From Owenia fusiformis (Eukaryota > Annelida > Polychaeta > Sabellida > Oweniidae): DNA of 64,000 nucleotides. The translations under genes were made by a program, and so were the position numbers. The DNA lies in assembly GCA_903813345.2 (NCBI GenBank), contig CAIIXF020000002.1:7185772-7249771 (forward strand). Reading direction: 5' to 3'. The notes under the pieces were generated by a model that saw only the letters and a program-made list of their open reading frames with translations, was not told where the DNA came from and did not search any database. Below are positions 32,322 to 44,515 of this stretch, piece after piece. Numbering within the stretch: the first letter of the stretch is position 1; every line of letters starts with the position of its first letter.

Positions 32322-32337
32322 CCCGTTTCACGGACAT
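32322..32337 (-). CDS. Possible first coding exon of thrombospondin-repeat gene
   Basis: On the minus strand an ATG (32337) opens five codons, MSVKR, plus one base, then a strong donor GTAAGAATAA. The resulting phase 1 matches the exon at 31026. However, there is no signal peptide, which a thrombospondin-repeat protein should need. Either another exon lies between, or this is a chance ATG/donor. Confidence 0.3.
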
Positions 32338-32699
32338 ACTTGCGCAGATTCTTATCGCCTCCACTCAGGAGATTATCTACGTAATACGCATGCGCTAGGA
32401 TCGTAATAAAGGATGGATTCGCTCTTACTGATTAAAATTGTTGCGCGTTCGCTAATTTCCTTGTTGTTGATTGAACATTTATATGTTAGTGTAGCTTAGA
32501 AGTCACAAGTCACAATAATTTCTCTCTGCATATTTGAAGTATTTATGGTGGATATAATATAGCAAAACTGGATTAACATATATGTACATATTCGTGAAGG
32601 ATTCAGGATAAAGAATCTGGAACTTTATATTTACAAAAATCAATATTTGAAGAGAAATTTGAAGGAAAACCATATGTTCTTTGTTTGAATTATTGAACA

Positions 32700-32846
32700 T
32701 TTTAAACAGTTGGTGCTAACCAAGGAGCTAAGACAGCCAATTTAGGTTACAGACTGTAGTAATTAAGGTGCTACCAACGTATTAGCCTGATAGACTTATA
32801 GTTAGGCCTGATAGAATAATTGGCAGACTTGGAATAGTTTTAAACC
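32700..32846 (+). other. Probable 5' UTR of the LINE
   Basis: About 150 bp without coding content directly before ORF1. The exact LINE 5' end, somewhere after about 32450, cannot be placed from this sequence. Confidence 0.4.
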
Positions 32847-34403
32847 ATGGAAACTGGAACTGTTAGCCAATTGTTAGGCAGTTACTCTGATACAGACTTG
32901 GATACTTCCACAGAAACCCAAATTGGTTTAGCTGGCATTCAGGGGTTGTCTCAAAGTAGTCAGGGACAATCTCAAGATGTTGACGAAAATGAAATTCTGG
33001 ACAATACAGAGTTAGCTACTCCTCATCCTACCAGACGATCAGGCCGCACAACCAAGCTCAAAACCCTCAAGACCCCTCTCACTGCCTCTAGACTTGTGAC
33101 ATCCAAACCCAAGAGAGGGCGCCCAAGAACAACTAAGTCCCAACCTGTTAGGACTAACCCCGCTCAATCAAATCCTGCTCTGACACACCCGGTTGATCTT
33201 ATAACCATAATGACAATGCTGAGGGACATGTCTGAGGATATTAAACATCTGAAAGACATTAATAAAACTAACGCCGACCTGGTAAAGCAGCTGTCACGTA
33301 AAACAGCTGACAATGAAGAGCTCCACAAGGAAGTCGCCACTTTGAGAAAACAACTTGTAAATAAGACAGTTTCACCCCCAAAGGACAATGTGAAATCCCT
33401 TCTTATAGGATCATCAATAGTTCGTGACATTGATGAAGCCAAACTGAACAATACGGAAGTTATATGCATACGTGGAGGAAAGATATCTGATATTCACAAG
33501 AAACTACTTACCATGAAGAGGAAGTTTGACCATATATACCTGCAGGTGGGAAGTAATGATTGTTCTGAGAGAGAAGACGTCAAGCTAATATCAGAAGATT
33601 ATACCCTCCTAATCCGTACAGCAAAACAGTGTTCCAGTTCTGTCACTGTTTCTAGCGTAACACCGCGCATAGGTGCCACTCAAACCCAGGAGCGCATTGA
33701 CCAACTCAATGGTTTCCTCCTTTGCCATTGCCAAGACGAGGATGTAATTTTCAATGACAATGATATCAACTTTCGGCTCAAGGATGAGTCAATCAACACT
33801 GGCTATATATGTGCCGATTAAGTCCACCTTAGTTTTGCAGGCACCAATAGCCTGGCCAAAAACCTCAAACTCAAAAGGAGTTGTGATGATGTCAACCTAC
33901 CCAAGAATAAAAGGTTTGACCCTCTGCAGAAAAAATCACAGCAGCAGCCACAGAACAAGCGCCAAACACAGCAACACCAGCCCAATGATTCAACAAGTCC
34001 AGTGACGCACCCCCAAAGTGATATACCCAGACAATCCGGTTATAATAACACACGTAAACCGAGATCGAAGCAGACTTATACCCCACAGCAAGAACGCCAC
34101 TTTATTACTTCATCAAGGGACAATCTTGTGTGCCTGAAATGTGGCGAGCCGGGTCATTTATCTCCCTCGTGTTGGCATCCTAACACAGTGCGGTGCCATT
34201 CCTGTCGGGAATTGGGACACAAATCCTCCAGGTGCCCCAAATCTGAGGTTCCACCATTAATGACCAGACAATTTGCAAATACCAGAATTGCCAATGAGCG
34301 TGCTCCACCAATGACCCATGATTATGATGGTCATTATATTAAGGACTATGGACATGGCAATAATAACTTTAGGAATAGATTTGCTGTTCTTGAGCATTAT
34401 TAG
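32847..34403 (+). pseudogene. LINE ORF1: SGNH esterase-like + two CCHC knuckles, one in-frame stop
   Basis: One frame of 518 codons broken by a single TAA (33819-33821). The N-terminal 140 residues are low-complexity with a basic AT-hook-like RRSGRTT/KPKRGRPRT, followed by a coiled-coil stretch (about 140-170). From about 185, LLIGSSIVRDI, the IRGGKI block and VGSNDC correspond to SGNH/GDSL hydrolase blocks with the nucleophile Ser. The catalytic Asp-His block would be DxVHLSFAGT, and the TAA replaces the residue after Asp. Then come a basic Gln-rich stretch and two zinc knuckles, CLKCGEPGHLSPSC and CHSCRELGHKSSRC. ORF1 proteins of CR1/L2-type LINEs carry such esterases, and knuckles bind nucleic acid. 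ORF1 ends TAG immediately before the ORF2 ATG. As it stands only a truncated 324-residue ORF1 is made unless the stop is read through. Confidence 0.85.
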
Positions 34404-36360
34404 ATGTACGGCAATGAGTCTGCCTTACCCCCCAAAATCCAGAAATGTTTTGCCTCACCCCCCTTAAGCCCAAATAATGTCACTTCTATAAAACATAGAC
34501 CTCATAGAAGGTCCAAACGGAAACGCTCTCAGGGTGAATGTTTGAATTTAAAATTTGCTTTTAATAATGTGCAAAATTTAGGACGGGCTAAACAAAGTGA
34601 ATTGAAATATCTGCTTGAAAATAATGACATTAAAGTAATGGGCTTAACAGAAACATTTTTCAATGAAAATCGGTCACTGATGGTAAAAAGTGATAAACAT
34701 GAATGGGTACATAAAAATAGGGTAAAACGTGAAGGAGGTGGCGTGGGCTTTTTTATTAAGACAAGCAATGAGATTGATATTTTGAATGATGACCTATTAA
34801 ATTCCAAGTCAGACGATTTTGAGAGATACTGGATAAGATTGAGAATTAACGGTGAAACTTTCAGTATCGGTATTGCATACTATCCTAATGATGGTAAGCA
34901 TACTGATCTGAGTAACTCACTTACAGATGAACTTATTTCAAACGTGGCCTCGCTAGAGGAATCTGGGGACTTTATCATTTTAATGGGAGATTTCAATGGA
35001 AGAATAAAGCAATTCTCAAAAGATGGCATTGCTAGCACAAATGGGAAATTGATTGAAATGCTCAGCGAAGTAACAGATATGAATATATTAAATCTTTCAA
35101 GCAAATGTAATGGTTCTTATACTTGGTTTAGAGGAAGTCAGACTTCAACTATAGATTATGTTTTATGTAATCAAAGTTTATATGATAAAATGACATCAAT
35201 GAATATTGATGAAGAATGTGAATATTCTATTGGAAATGATCATTGTATGATTCTTATTAACTTTGCTTTTGTAAAACATACCAATCACTCCAGAAAATCT
35301 AAAGTAAATCTCGATTGCAATGCTAAGCTTTGGAAAATGAACGACCAGACAAACTGGAAAGCCTTCAAAACAACTCTTTCTTCTGAATTTGAACATTGGA
35401 ATCCTACAGATTTCTCCTCTCCTGAAGAAATGTGGACTGATTGGAGAGAACGCGTTCTCAATGTTGGCAATAATGTGATCGGTCATTTTGAAATTTCACA
35501 AAAGTATAGAAGCTTTTGGGATGATGAACTGAAAAAACTAATCAAGAGTCGTAAGGAGGCTAGCCAGTTCTGTAGATACTGGCGTGCCTCAGGTTTTACA
35601 GATCTTGATTCTTTCGATGAACTATGGAAAATATATCAAATAAGAAAGGAAAGAGTTCATGTTTATATAAAAGACAAAATGGTCAAACGTCATATTAATA
35701 TTTTGACTAGAAATGCATCCAAAAAATCGTCCAGTTCAAGGTCATACTGGAGAACCCTTAATATGTTTAACATTAATAATAACACACCCATAAGAATCCA
35801 ACATCCTCTCCACTCTGACATAATTGTTGATGATCCAAAACAAGTATCTATTCTAATGAAAGATTATTGGTCAAAAGTGGGATTAAAAAACAGAAATCAA
35901 AAATCGCCTGATTTGACAGCAAATGAAATTAAACACTCTCAAATTCTGGCGAATATGGAATTTAAACTCAGTGCACCAAATGAAAATGACTCTGATATCT
36001 TTGATCAAGTTATTTTGGACAAGGATGTACTAACAGCCCATTTAAGGCAACTGCCTAATGGTAAAGCAGTGGGCACTGACCTTATACCGTATGAATTTTT
36101 GAAATATGGGGGCCCCACTATTGTCAACACTTTGCTCCATTTGTTTACAATGTGTAAGACCCATGAATCATACCCTGAACAATGGAAAGAAGGTTTATTA
36201 AAGCCACTTCATAAAGGTGGCGCAAATGGCTCCTTAGATAATTTTCGAGGTATTTCTATTACCTCTGATGTATTTAAACTTTTTTGCTCCATAATCAATA
36301 AGCAAATGATGGCTTTCTGTGAAGATAAAAATATATTCGGTGACTTCCAAGGAGCGTATA
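34404..36360 (+). pseudogene. LINE ORF2 part 1: endonuclease and start of RT
   Basis: 652 codons of uninterrupted ORF2. Residues about 50-290 are an apurinic-like endonuclease: FNNVQNL, LTETFF (Glu), GDFNGR, STIDYVL and GNDHCM, i.e. the usual Asn, Glu, Asp-Asn, Asp and Asp-His positions. After a linker comes the beginning of reverse transcriptase: NGKAVGTDLIPYEFLK, the YPEQWK...KPLHKGG stretch and NFRGISITSDVFKL. The LINE frame stops being LINE at GGAGCGTAT (36351-36359), where insertion 1 begins; the last 20 codons of the visible ORF (to 36419) are transposon sequence. The frame resumes at 42324. The function would be target-primed reverse transcription; this copy is dead by insertion. Confidence 0.9.
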
Positions 36361-37349
36361 TAGTGTGTGCCAAAACCCCAGAAAATCACAAAAACCTATG
36401 TTGTGGTAGCTTACTATGAAGTGACCCATTATCATTATAGATTGGTCCATCAACTATTCATTTTTACTTGTCTGCACTCAAAAAGGTGACACGAAAGGGC
36501 TAAACGGCTTGCACCAAGGTGCAACCATCAAAAAGATGAGTTTGATAAAAATTATTTTTTTCAAATAATAGCAATGGGTATACAATATAGGAGGCAACTT
36601 TGGTATTGATAAGTATGATAGTCCATTTGCGTGTGGTCATTTTTATAAAAAACAATAATTGTGAAGAATTATATATTTCTGACCTGAAAATACCATATTT
36701 ATTCAAAAGTCATGGTTGTTAATGATAATATTCCTATTTCACCTATTCAATGTTTTCAAAATATTTTAATTACCATTATATTCATTTTTGGCAAAGTAAA
36801 TAAATATAGGGCTCACACAAGGATCAACTTTATTTGCAATATTTTCATATTTAGTGATGTTTTGAAAAAATATAAGGTTAAACACAATTTTATTTGTTAA
36901 ATGTTTAACAAAATAAACAGAGTGTGTTTATTTCATTGTTTTGACTGAAAAATCGCAATTCATTGCTCTTCCTCTTAGAACGGCAGGGGATATACAAGTA
37001 CATAAACAGTCTTAAAAAACGTTGATCCTTGTGTAAGCCCTACACTTATTTACTTTGCCAGAAACTGATATAATGATTATTCGGTGGTATGAAAATCATT
37101 TCAGAGGTAAAATAGGAAGAATGTCTTTGAACTTGGAATAAAAAGCATTATATGGTTAGAAATACCCAATTTTTACCATAATTGTTTTTAATAATATAAC
37201 CATACCCTCATGGACTATCTTTACATTTCAATAACCAATGTGCATTATATTTTGCATGTTTTACTGCAATTATTTGTAAAAATATTTTTAAATCTTACAT
37301 TTTTGACTGGAAAGTGAAAGAAACTAGTGTGAATTAAATGGTCATATTA

Positions 37350-37386
37350 TACAATACAATACAATACAATACAATACAATACAATA
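37350..37386. repeat. (ACAAT)n microsatellite
   Basis: Seven to eight copies of ACAAT inside insertion 1. Confidence 0.9.
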
Positions 37387-38232
37387 CTGATCCAAATCAG
37401 AATTACTAGAGAAAGTAACTCTCGTGGCTGTTGATTACTGATTGCAGTCATTAAACTAATGACCTCATATTTGGATGTCCTCTCTCCTGATATGATTTTA
37501 CAATTCACTTCAAATTGGCAAAGGACCAGGTATAGTATGACAAGTGATATCTGATCGTCATATATTTTACCATGACTACTTTCTCAATATAAATATGACA
37601 TTTCTCAACAACACAATATGTTATCTTTCAAGAAAATTCAATTCTCAATGATTATAAAAATATCATTCAAACAATCTAAAAAACTATGAATGGGGAACCC
37701 ATCTCAAAATTTTTTTGAAATTATTTACTCAACAGAGGTTCTTCTTTTTTATTTGAATTGCATGAAAATATTATTCAACAAGTGGTCTAAAACGTTTTCA
37801 TTAGTAGAATTGTAATGCAAGTCTAGTTTTGGAGATATCAATTTTCAATGACCACAATTATGTTGAAAACAATGGATAGTTTGTGTTTTCCAATGGAAAA
37901 TAACATTGAACTTGTGGTTTTTAACTTTATCGCATTTCAATACCCGTCCCCTTTTCAGAATTTGGTAATTCATTAGCGTAGAAGAACTTTTGATATATTC
38001 GAATTAAGAAAAAATACTTTAGAAAATAAGCCTAATATTTTTCAAAAAGTGACAAGGTTGGGATCTTATCAATAATATTTCAGATATATTTTCAAATATT
38101 TATATTTTCAATTTCAATTTATTGATACATTCAAGCATTATGTTTACGAATGTTATTAATAACAGGTGGCACCACATTTGATGCTTATACCCGTACATAT
38201 AGTAGTAAAATCATGTAGTGTATCATTAAGTT

Positions 38233-41200
38233 GTCAAGGAATCAAACCAGAATGAAATCATAAAAAATAAGTTGAAAAATAAAGGTTGAGGGGGATTCAT
38301 GATGTTTTTTCTTTTCAAGTGAAAAAGTTGGATGATATCATTTTTATCACAGGGACTTTACATAAGAAAAATCATATTGTTTTCACAAAAACACGTTCAG
38401 CCCCAAAACGCCAAATACTAATTAGATATTGGGCTATCACCTTGAAATGATCTTGATCCATAAACATTGACTTATAGATCTCTGGTCATTTTATCATTGG
38501 TCATTAAATAGGACTGTAGCCCCACATTTGCCAACTACTCAGATATTGAACTTGAAATGACCTTGACACCAGGTCACCTAATCATTGGTCGCCAAAGGTC
38601 ACAATTGTTCTCAATTGCCTTTAAACTCCAAATTGCGAGATATTGACCTTGGAAGTCACCCTATCATGAGTCGCTAGGGGTCACAGCAGATACCAGGGCC
38701 TTAATACACCAAATACTTAGATACTGATATTTGACCTTGAAATAACCTTGACCTCAGGTCACACATTCATGATTCACAAAGGGTAACCTCAGCCCAAAAA
38801 CGCCAAATATTTAGATATTGATGACTTTGAAATGACCTTGACCTATAGACCTGACCCTGACAACAGGTCACCTAATAATCGGTTGTCAAGGGTCAGAATT
38901 GTTCTCAATTGCCTTAAAACACCAAATTGTTAGATATTGACCTTGAAATTACCTACACCCATTCAGTTGATCTTTACCTCAGGTCACATAATCATCGGTT
39001 GTGAAGGGTCACACCATCGGCAAAATGTCTTAAAATCCCAACTATCCTAGATATTGATATTTTAAACTTGAAATTACCCTGACTTTTGACCTATGTTGAA
39101 TACACATTTTATGAACAAAACATAGTATGAAGTTGAAAACTGATCTTTTTGAAATGAAATTGCTGCTAATGTTTCAAAACTAAGGTATCTTTATTGCAAA
39201 AGTACTATTCAAATTGAATAAACCAAAAGAGATAGATTATCTAATCTTCCATCAGATTTAGTAAAATTATAACTCTTAAGTAAATGTTGCAATGAATGCT
39301 CACACATATCTTGTTGTATATCAATCTAGTGCAACTGCTACAGGTATCACTCTGACACGTATCTGTGAACAAATCAAACTTCTTTGATGTTGATGTAATG
39401 CAAATTGGTATCTTTTAATATGACGTCCGTAAGATAAACCATCAATACTAGGATTGTCAAAACTTGCATTAATAAAATCAATTCCCGTCTCATCACTGTC
39501 ACACCCATTACTACAAGATGATGCCTCTTAGATCACTGTCTGCAAGCTATAAACTAAGTGATGCACTATATGCTCGTAATACTTTTTTATTCAAAATCAA
39601 AAGTCAATGATACTTTTCCTATTTTACCTATTAAATGATTTTTATATATCCGAATAACCATTATATACGTTTTTGACAAAGTAAATAATTGTAGGGCTCA
39701 CACAAGGATCAACTTTTTGAAGACTTTTTCGTACTGGTGTAGACTCTCCTGCTTGCGAAGCAAGGGCGATGAATTGAGATTTTTCAGTCGAAACAAAAAA
39801 ACAAACATATAATTGTTTTTTCTTCAACAAATAAAAAATAAAATTCAGTTTACCTTCGTATTTTTTCAAAACATCACTTAATATGAAAATGCTATGAACA
39901 AAGTTGATCCTTGTGTGAGCCCTATAATTAGTTACTTTGTCAAAAACGAATGAAATGGTTATTGGTATATTTAAAAAACACTGACTATATAAAATAGGAA
40001 TAATATCCTTGACAACAGTAACTTTTTAATTGAAATCGCATTTTAAGGTCATAAATATCCAATTTTTTACCATAATTGTTTTTCATAAAATTACCACACC
40101 CGAATGGACTATCATTACACATCAATATCAAATTTGCATCTCATTTTGTATACTTACAAGTATTATTTTAAAAAGTCAAGGAATCAAACCAGAATGAAAT
40201 CATAAAAAATAAGTTGAAAAATAAAGGTTGAGGGGGATTCATGATGTTTTTTCTTTTCAAGTGAAAAAGTTGGATGATATCATTTTTATCACAGGGACTT
40301 TACATAAGAAAAATCATATTGTTTTCACAAAAACACGTTCAGCCCCAAAACGCCAAATACTAATTAGATATTGGGCTATCACCTTGAAATGATCTTGATC
40401 CATAAACATTGACTTATAGATCTCTGGTCATTTTATCATTGGTCATTAAATAGGACTGTAGCCCCACATTTGCCAACTACTCAGATATTGAACTTGAAAT
40501 GACCTTGACACCAGGTCACCTAATCATTGGTCGCCAAAGGTCACAATTGTTCTCAATTGCCTTTAAACTCCAAATTGCGAGATATTGACCTTGGAAGTCA
40601 CCCTATCATGAGTCGCTAGGGGTCACAGCAGATACCAGGGCCTTAATACACCAAATACTTAATTACTGATATTTGACCTTGAAATAACCTTGACCTCAGG
40701 TCACACATTCATGATTCACAAAGGGTAACCTCAGCCCAAAAACGCCAAATATTTAGATATTGATGACCTTGAAATGATCTTGACCTATAGACCTTGACCC
40801 TGACAACAGGTCACCTAATAATCGGTTGTCAAGGGTCAGAATTGTTCTCAATTGCCTTAAAACACCAAATTGTTAGATATTGACCTTGAAATTACCTACA
40901 CCCATTCAGTTGATCTTTACCTCAGGTCACATAATCATCGGTTGTGAAGGGTCACACCATCGGCAAAATGTCTTAAAATCCCAACTATCCTAGATATTGA
41001 TATTTTAAACTTGAAATTACCCTGACTTTTGACCTATGTTGAATACACATTTTATGAACAAAACATAGTATGAAGTTGAAAACTGATCTTTTTGAAATGA
41101 AATTGCTGCTAATGTTTCAAAACTAAGGTATCTTTATTGTAAAAGTACTATTCAAATTGAATAAACCAAAAGAGATAGATTATCTAATCTTCCATCAGAT

Positions 41201-42116
41201 TTAGTAAAATTATAACTCTTAAGTAAATGTTGCAATGAATGCTCACACATATCTTGTTGTATATCAATCTAGTGCAACTGCTACAGGTATCACTCTGACA
41301 CGTATCTGTGAACAAATCAAACTTCTTTGATGTTGATGTAATGCAAATTGGTATCTTTTAATATGACGTCCGTAAGATAAACCATCAATACTAGGATTGT
41401 CAAAACTTGCATTAATAAAATCAATTCCCGTCTCATCACTGTCACACCCATTACTACAAGATGATGCCTCTTAGATCACTGTCTGCAAGCTATAAACTAA
41501 GTGATGCACTATATGCTCGTAATACTTTTTTATTCAAAATCAAAAGTCAATGATACTTTTCCTATTTTACCTATTAAATGATTTTTATATATCCGAATAA
41601 CCATTATATACGTTTTTGACAAAGTAAATAATTGTAGGGCTCACACAAGGATCAACTTTTTGAAGACTTTTTCGTACTGGTGTAGACTCTCCTGCTTGCG
41701 AAGCAAGGGCGATGAATTGAGATTTTTCAGTCTAAACAAAAAAACAAACATATAATTGTTTTTTCTTCAACAAATAAAAAATAAAATTCAGTTTACCTTC
41801 GTATTTTTTCAAAACATCACTTAATATGAAAATGCTATGAACAAAGTTGATCCTTGTGTGAGCCCTATAATTAGTTACTTTGTCAAAAACGAATGAAATG
41901 GTTATTGGTATATTTAAAAAACACTGACTATATAAAATAGGAATAATATCCTTGACAACAGTAACTTTTTAATTGAAATCGCATTTTAAGGTCATAAATA
42001 TCCAATTTTTTACCATAATTGTTTTTCATAAAATTACCACACCCGAATGGACTATCATTACACATCAATATCAAATTTGCATCTCATTTTGTATACTTAC
42101 AAGTATTATTTTAAAA
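38233..42116. repeat. 1942-bp tandem duplication inside insertion 1
   Basis: 38233-40174 and 40175-42116 are almost identical at constant offset 1942. Each copy contains a degenerate array rich in TGACCT/AGGTCA (ACCTTGAAATGACCTTGACC, CCTCAGGTCAC) in its first 850 bp, and paired inverted segments around GGCTCACACAAGGATCAACT. No coding frame above 75 codons. Confidence 0.92.
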
Positions 42117-42323
42117 AAATGTATGTTTTTCAAACTCATCTTTTTGACGGTCGCACCTTGGTGCAAGCCGTTTAGCCCTTTCGTGTCACTATTTTGACTG
42201 CAGACAAGTAAAAATGAATAGATAATAGATCAATCTAAAATGACTATGGGTCAATTCATAGTAAGCTACCACAACATAGGTTTAGCCTAACTAAGCCACT
42301 TAGAAAGCAATTTGGCACACACT

Positions 42324-42618
42324 AATAGAATCAAACAACGTTTAGAAAATCATGTATTCAAACTTAAGTCTCTGTGCAGTTTAAGGAAAGATAAAAACCA
42401 AAAGACCTACTTGGCTTATTTGGACATTTCAAAGGCCTTTGACGTAATGGACAGAGACCTTATGTTCATAAAATTATGGGAGGAAGGTGTCCGCGGTAAA
42501 TGTTGGAGACTCATAAGAGAAATGTACAGAGGAATAAGGACCAAGGTCAAATTATCTAATAATTGTAATGAAAACCTCATAGATAACGACAATAAAAATG
42601 GCTCTCAAAATGAAAATA
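42324..42618 (+). pseudogene. LINE ORF2 part 2: RT motif A region
   Basis: About 98 codons in the LINE frame between the two insertions. It contains the RT catalytic motif A, YLAYLDISKAFDVMDR (first catalytic Asp), and continues KLWEEGVRGKCWRLIREMYR. It ends in an Asn-rich stretch encoded by AAT repeats where insertion 2 enters. There are no stops, so the LINE was probably intact in ORF2 when the insertions occurred. Confidence 0.9.
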
Positions 42619-44329
42619 ATAATAACTAGACATGTAAATTGAACAAGTTCAATTTAAGACTCCAGATTTCAAACTTTTCTCAAGCTGAGTCATCCAATTA
42701 CTTGTAAGCTGAGTCATTCAGAATAAGCTGAGTCAGCCAGAATATAGACATTTAGAAAACTCTTAAGAATGTTATCTTCGACTCCATTGGCTTAACATGG
42801 GGATATCATCATATCGACTTTTCAAGACTTCAAACCGCTGTAACTATTTAACCAGAAGTTTAATCAAAATTTGGTTTAAAGATTCGGATTCCTGATAAAA
42901 TTCTACCCTTAATTCATAACTTATACGTTAAATTTGGAGAACTTTTTATTTTGACCTACATTTCGGACACCATATCTCAAAAGTGGGTCAAAATACTTTC
43001 TGACGGCAAATGGCTACCACTATGAGCATACTCTTCGCTACCTGTGTACAAAATTTCGAAGCAAATCATTAAAGTGTATTGTCAGAAACGCAAAAATAAG
43101 GAAAAACTATGAATTTGACCTAGATTTTGACCTGGGCATTTTGATGTCCAAATTTTAAAGCAAGATAGCCTTCGAGGTCCCCTTCTTCTATAGGCTTTCA
43201 GAATAATGAGCTGTACTCGGTCAATATCTGGTATTTTACACATCAAAAAAATCTTTTTTCTCATTGACATAACATGGGGCACCATATTTAGCGATTTTTG
43301 ACCTTTCAAAACGCCATAACTTTTGAACCGAAAGTCGGATTGAAATTTAGTTTGCAGATTCGGATTCCTGAGAAAATTCTACCCTTAAGTCATACCTCAT
43401 ACGTTAAATTTAGAGAATTTTTAATTTTGACCTACTTTCCGGACACCATATCTCAAAAGTGGGTCAAAATACTTTCTGACGGCAAAAGGCTCACACTATT
43501 AACACACACTTTTCTATCTGTATACAAAATTTTGAAGCAAATTATTAAAGTGTAGTGTCAGAATCGTAAAATAAGGAAAAACTATGAATTTGACCTAGAT
43601 TTTGACCTAGGCATTTTGGTGTCCAAATTTTGAAGCTATGTAGCTTTTGAGGTCCCTCTCTTTTAAAGGCATTCATTATGTTAAGCTGTACTCAGTCTAT
43701 ATCTTGTATTTTACACTTCGAAAAAGTATTTTTCCCAATTGAACTAACATGGGCGCCAAATTTAGCGATTTTTGAGATTTCAAAACGCCATAACTTCCGA
43801 ACCGGAAGTCGGATCGAAATTTTGTTTGCAGATTTGGATTCCTGAGATAATTCTACACTTATTTGATAATTCACACGTTGATTTTGGAGAACTTTTTATG
43901 TTCTGACCTACTTTTCGGACGCTATATCTCAAAATCGGTAAGAGTAATCAAAAAACGGTTTGCCTTCGGAACTAGCTTTTTTTCTAAGGAACATGATGAA
44001 AAAAAACCGGAGCGAAAATACCGAAGGACGACTGAGAAAACTAGTAAAATAGTAAAAACTAACGATTTGACCTAGTTTTTGACCTTTGACCTAGATAAAC
44101 ATTTGACCTAATTTCCCAGAAACTAGGTCTCATTACCCAGTTGACTGTGTTAGCAGATTTAAGTAAGTCCTTCTAGTTGCTGAGAAAACTGGTTCGGAAA
44201 GAAAAATAATAACTAGACTTTGGAAATTGAACGAAGTTCAATTTCAGACTCCAGATCTAGACTTTTTTTGGCCGAGTCATCCAGAATAAGCCGAGTCATC
44301 CAAAATAAGCTGAGTCATCCAGAAAAAGA

Positions 44330-44515
44330 TGGATGGATGGATGGATGAAAAAGGAAGGAAGGATAGGCTAGAATAGGAAGGAACGATAGGATAGAATAGG
44401 AAAGAATGATAGAATAGAATATGAAGAAGGAATAGAATAGGAAGGATAGGAAGGAGAGGATATGAAGGAGAGGTAGATAAGAAGGATACGATAGGATCAC
44501 AAAGGAAGGATGGAT
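44330..44515. repeat. GGATA/GGAAG microsatellite of array unit 2
   Basis: GATAGGATAGAATAGGAAGG-type sequence preceded by tandem CCGAGTCATCCAGAATAAG words. Equivalent tracts occur at about 46080-46265, 48305-48505, 49745-49920 and 51247-51435, one per unit, at the same relative position. Confidence 0.85.

Larger units (their letters stand above)
36361..42322. mobile_element. Insertion 1: TIR transposon without transposase
   Basis: 5.96 kb interrupting LINE ORF2. Terminal inverted repeats of about 190 bp start GTGTGTGCCAAA (36363; complement ends 42322) and include CACGAAAGGGCTAAACGGCT and TTGCACCAAGGTGCAA. Flanking TA suggests a TA target duplication (36359-36360 or 36361-36362, and 42323-42324). 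Removing 36360-42323 restores the LINE frame. The interior has no long ORF. It holds large internal palindromes (36597-36832 against 37018-37240) and a 1942-bp tandem duplication. A non-autonomous Tc1/mariner-related element is the simplest reading. Confidence 0.8.
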
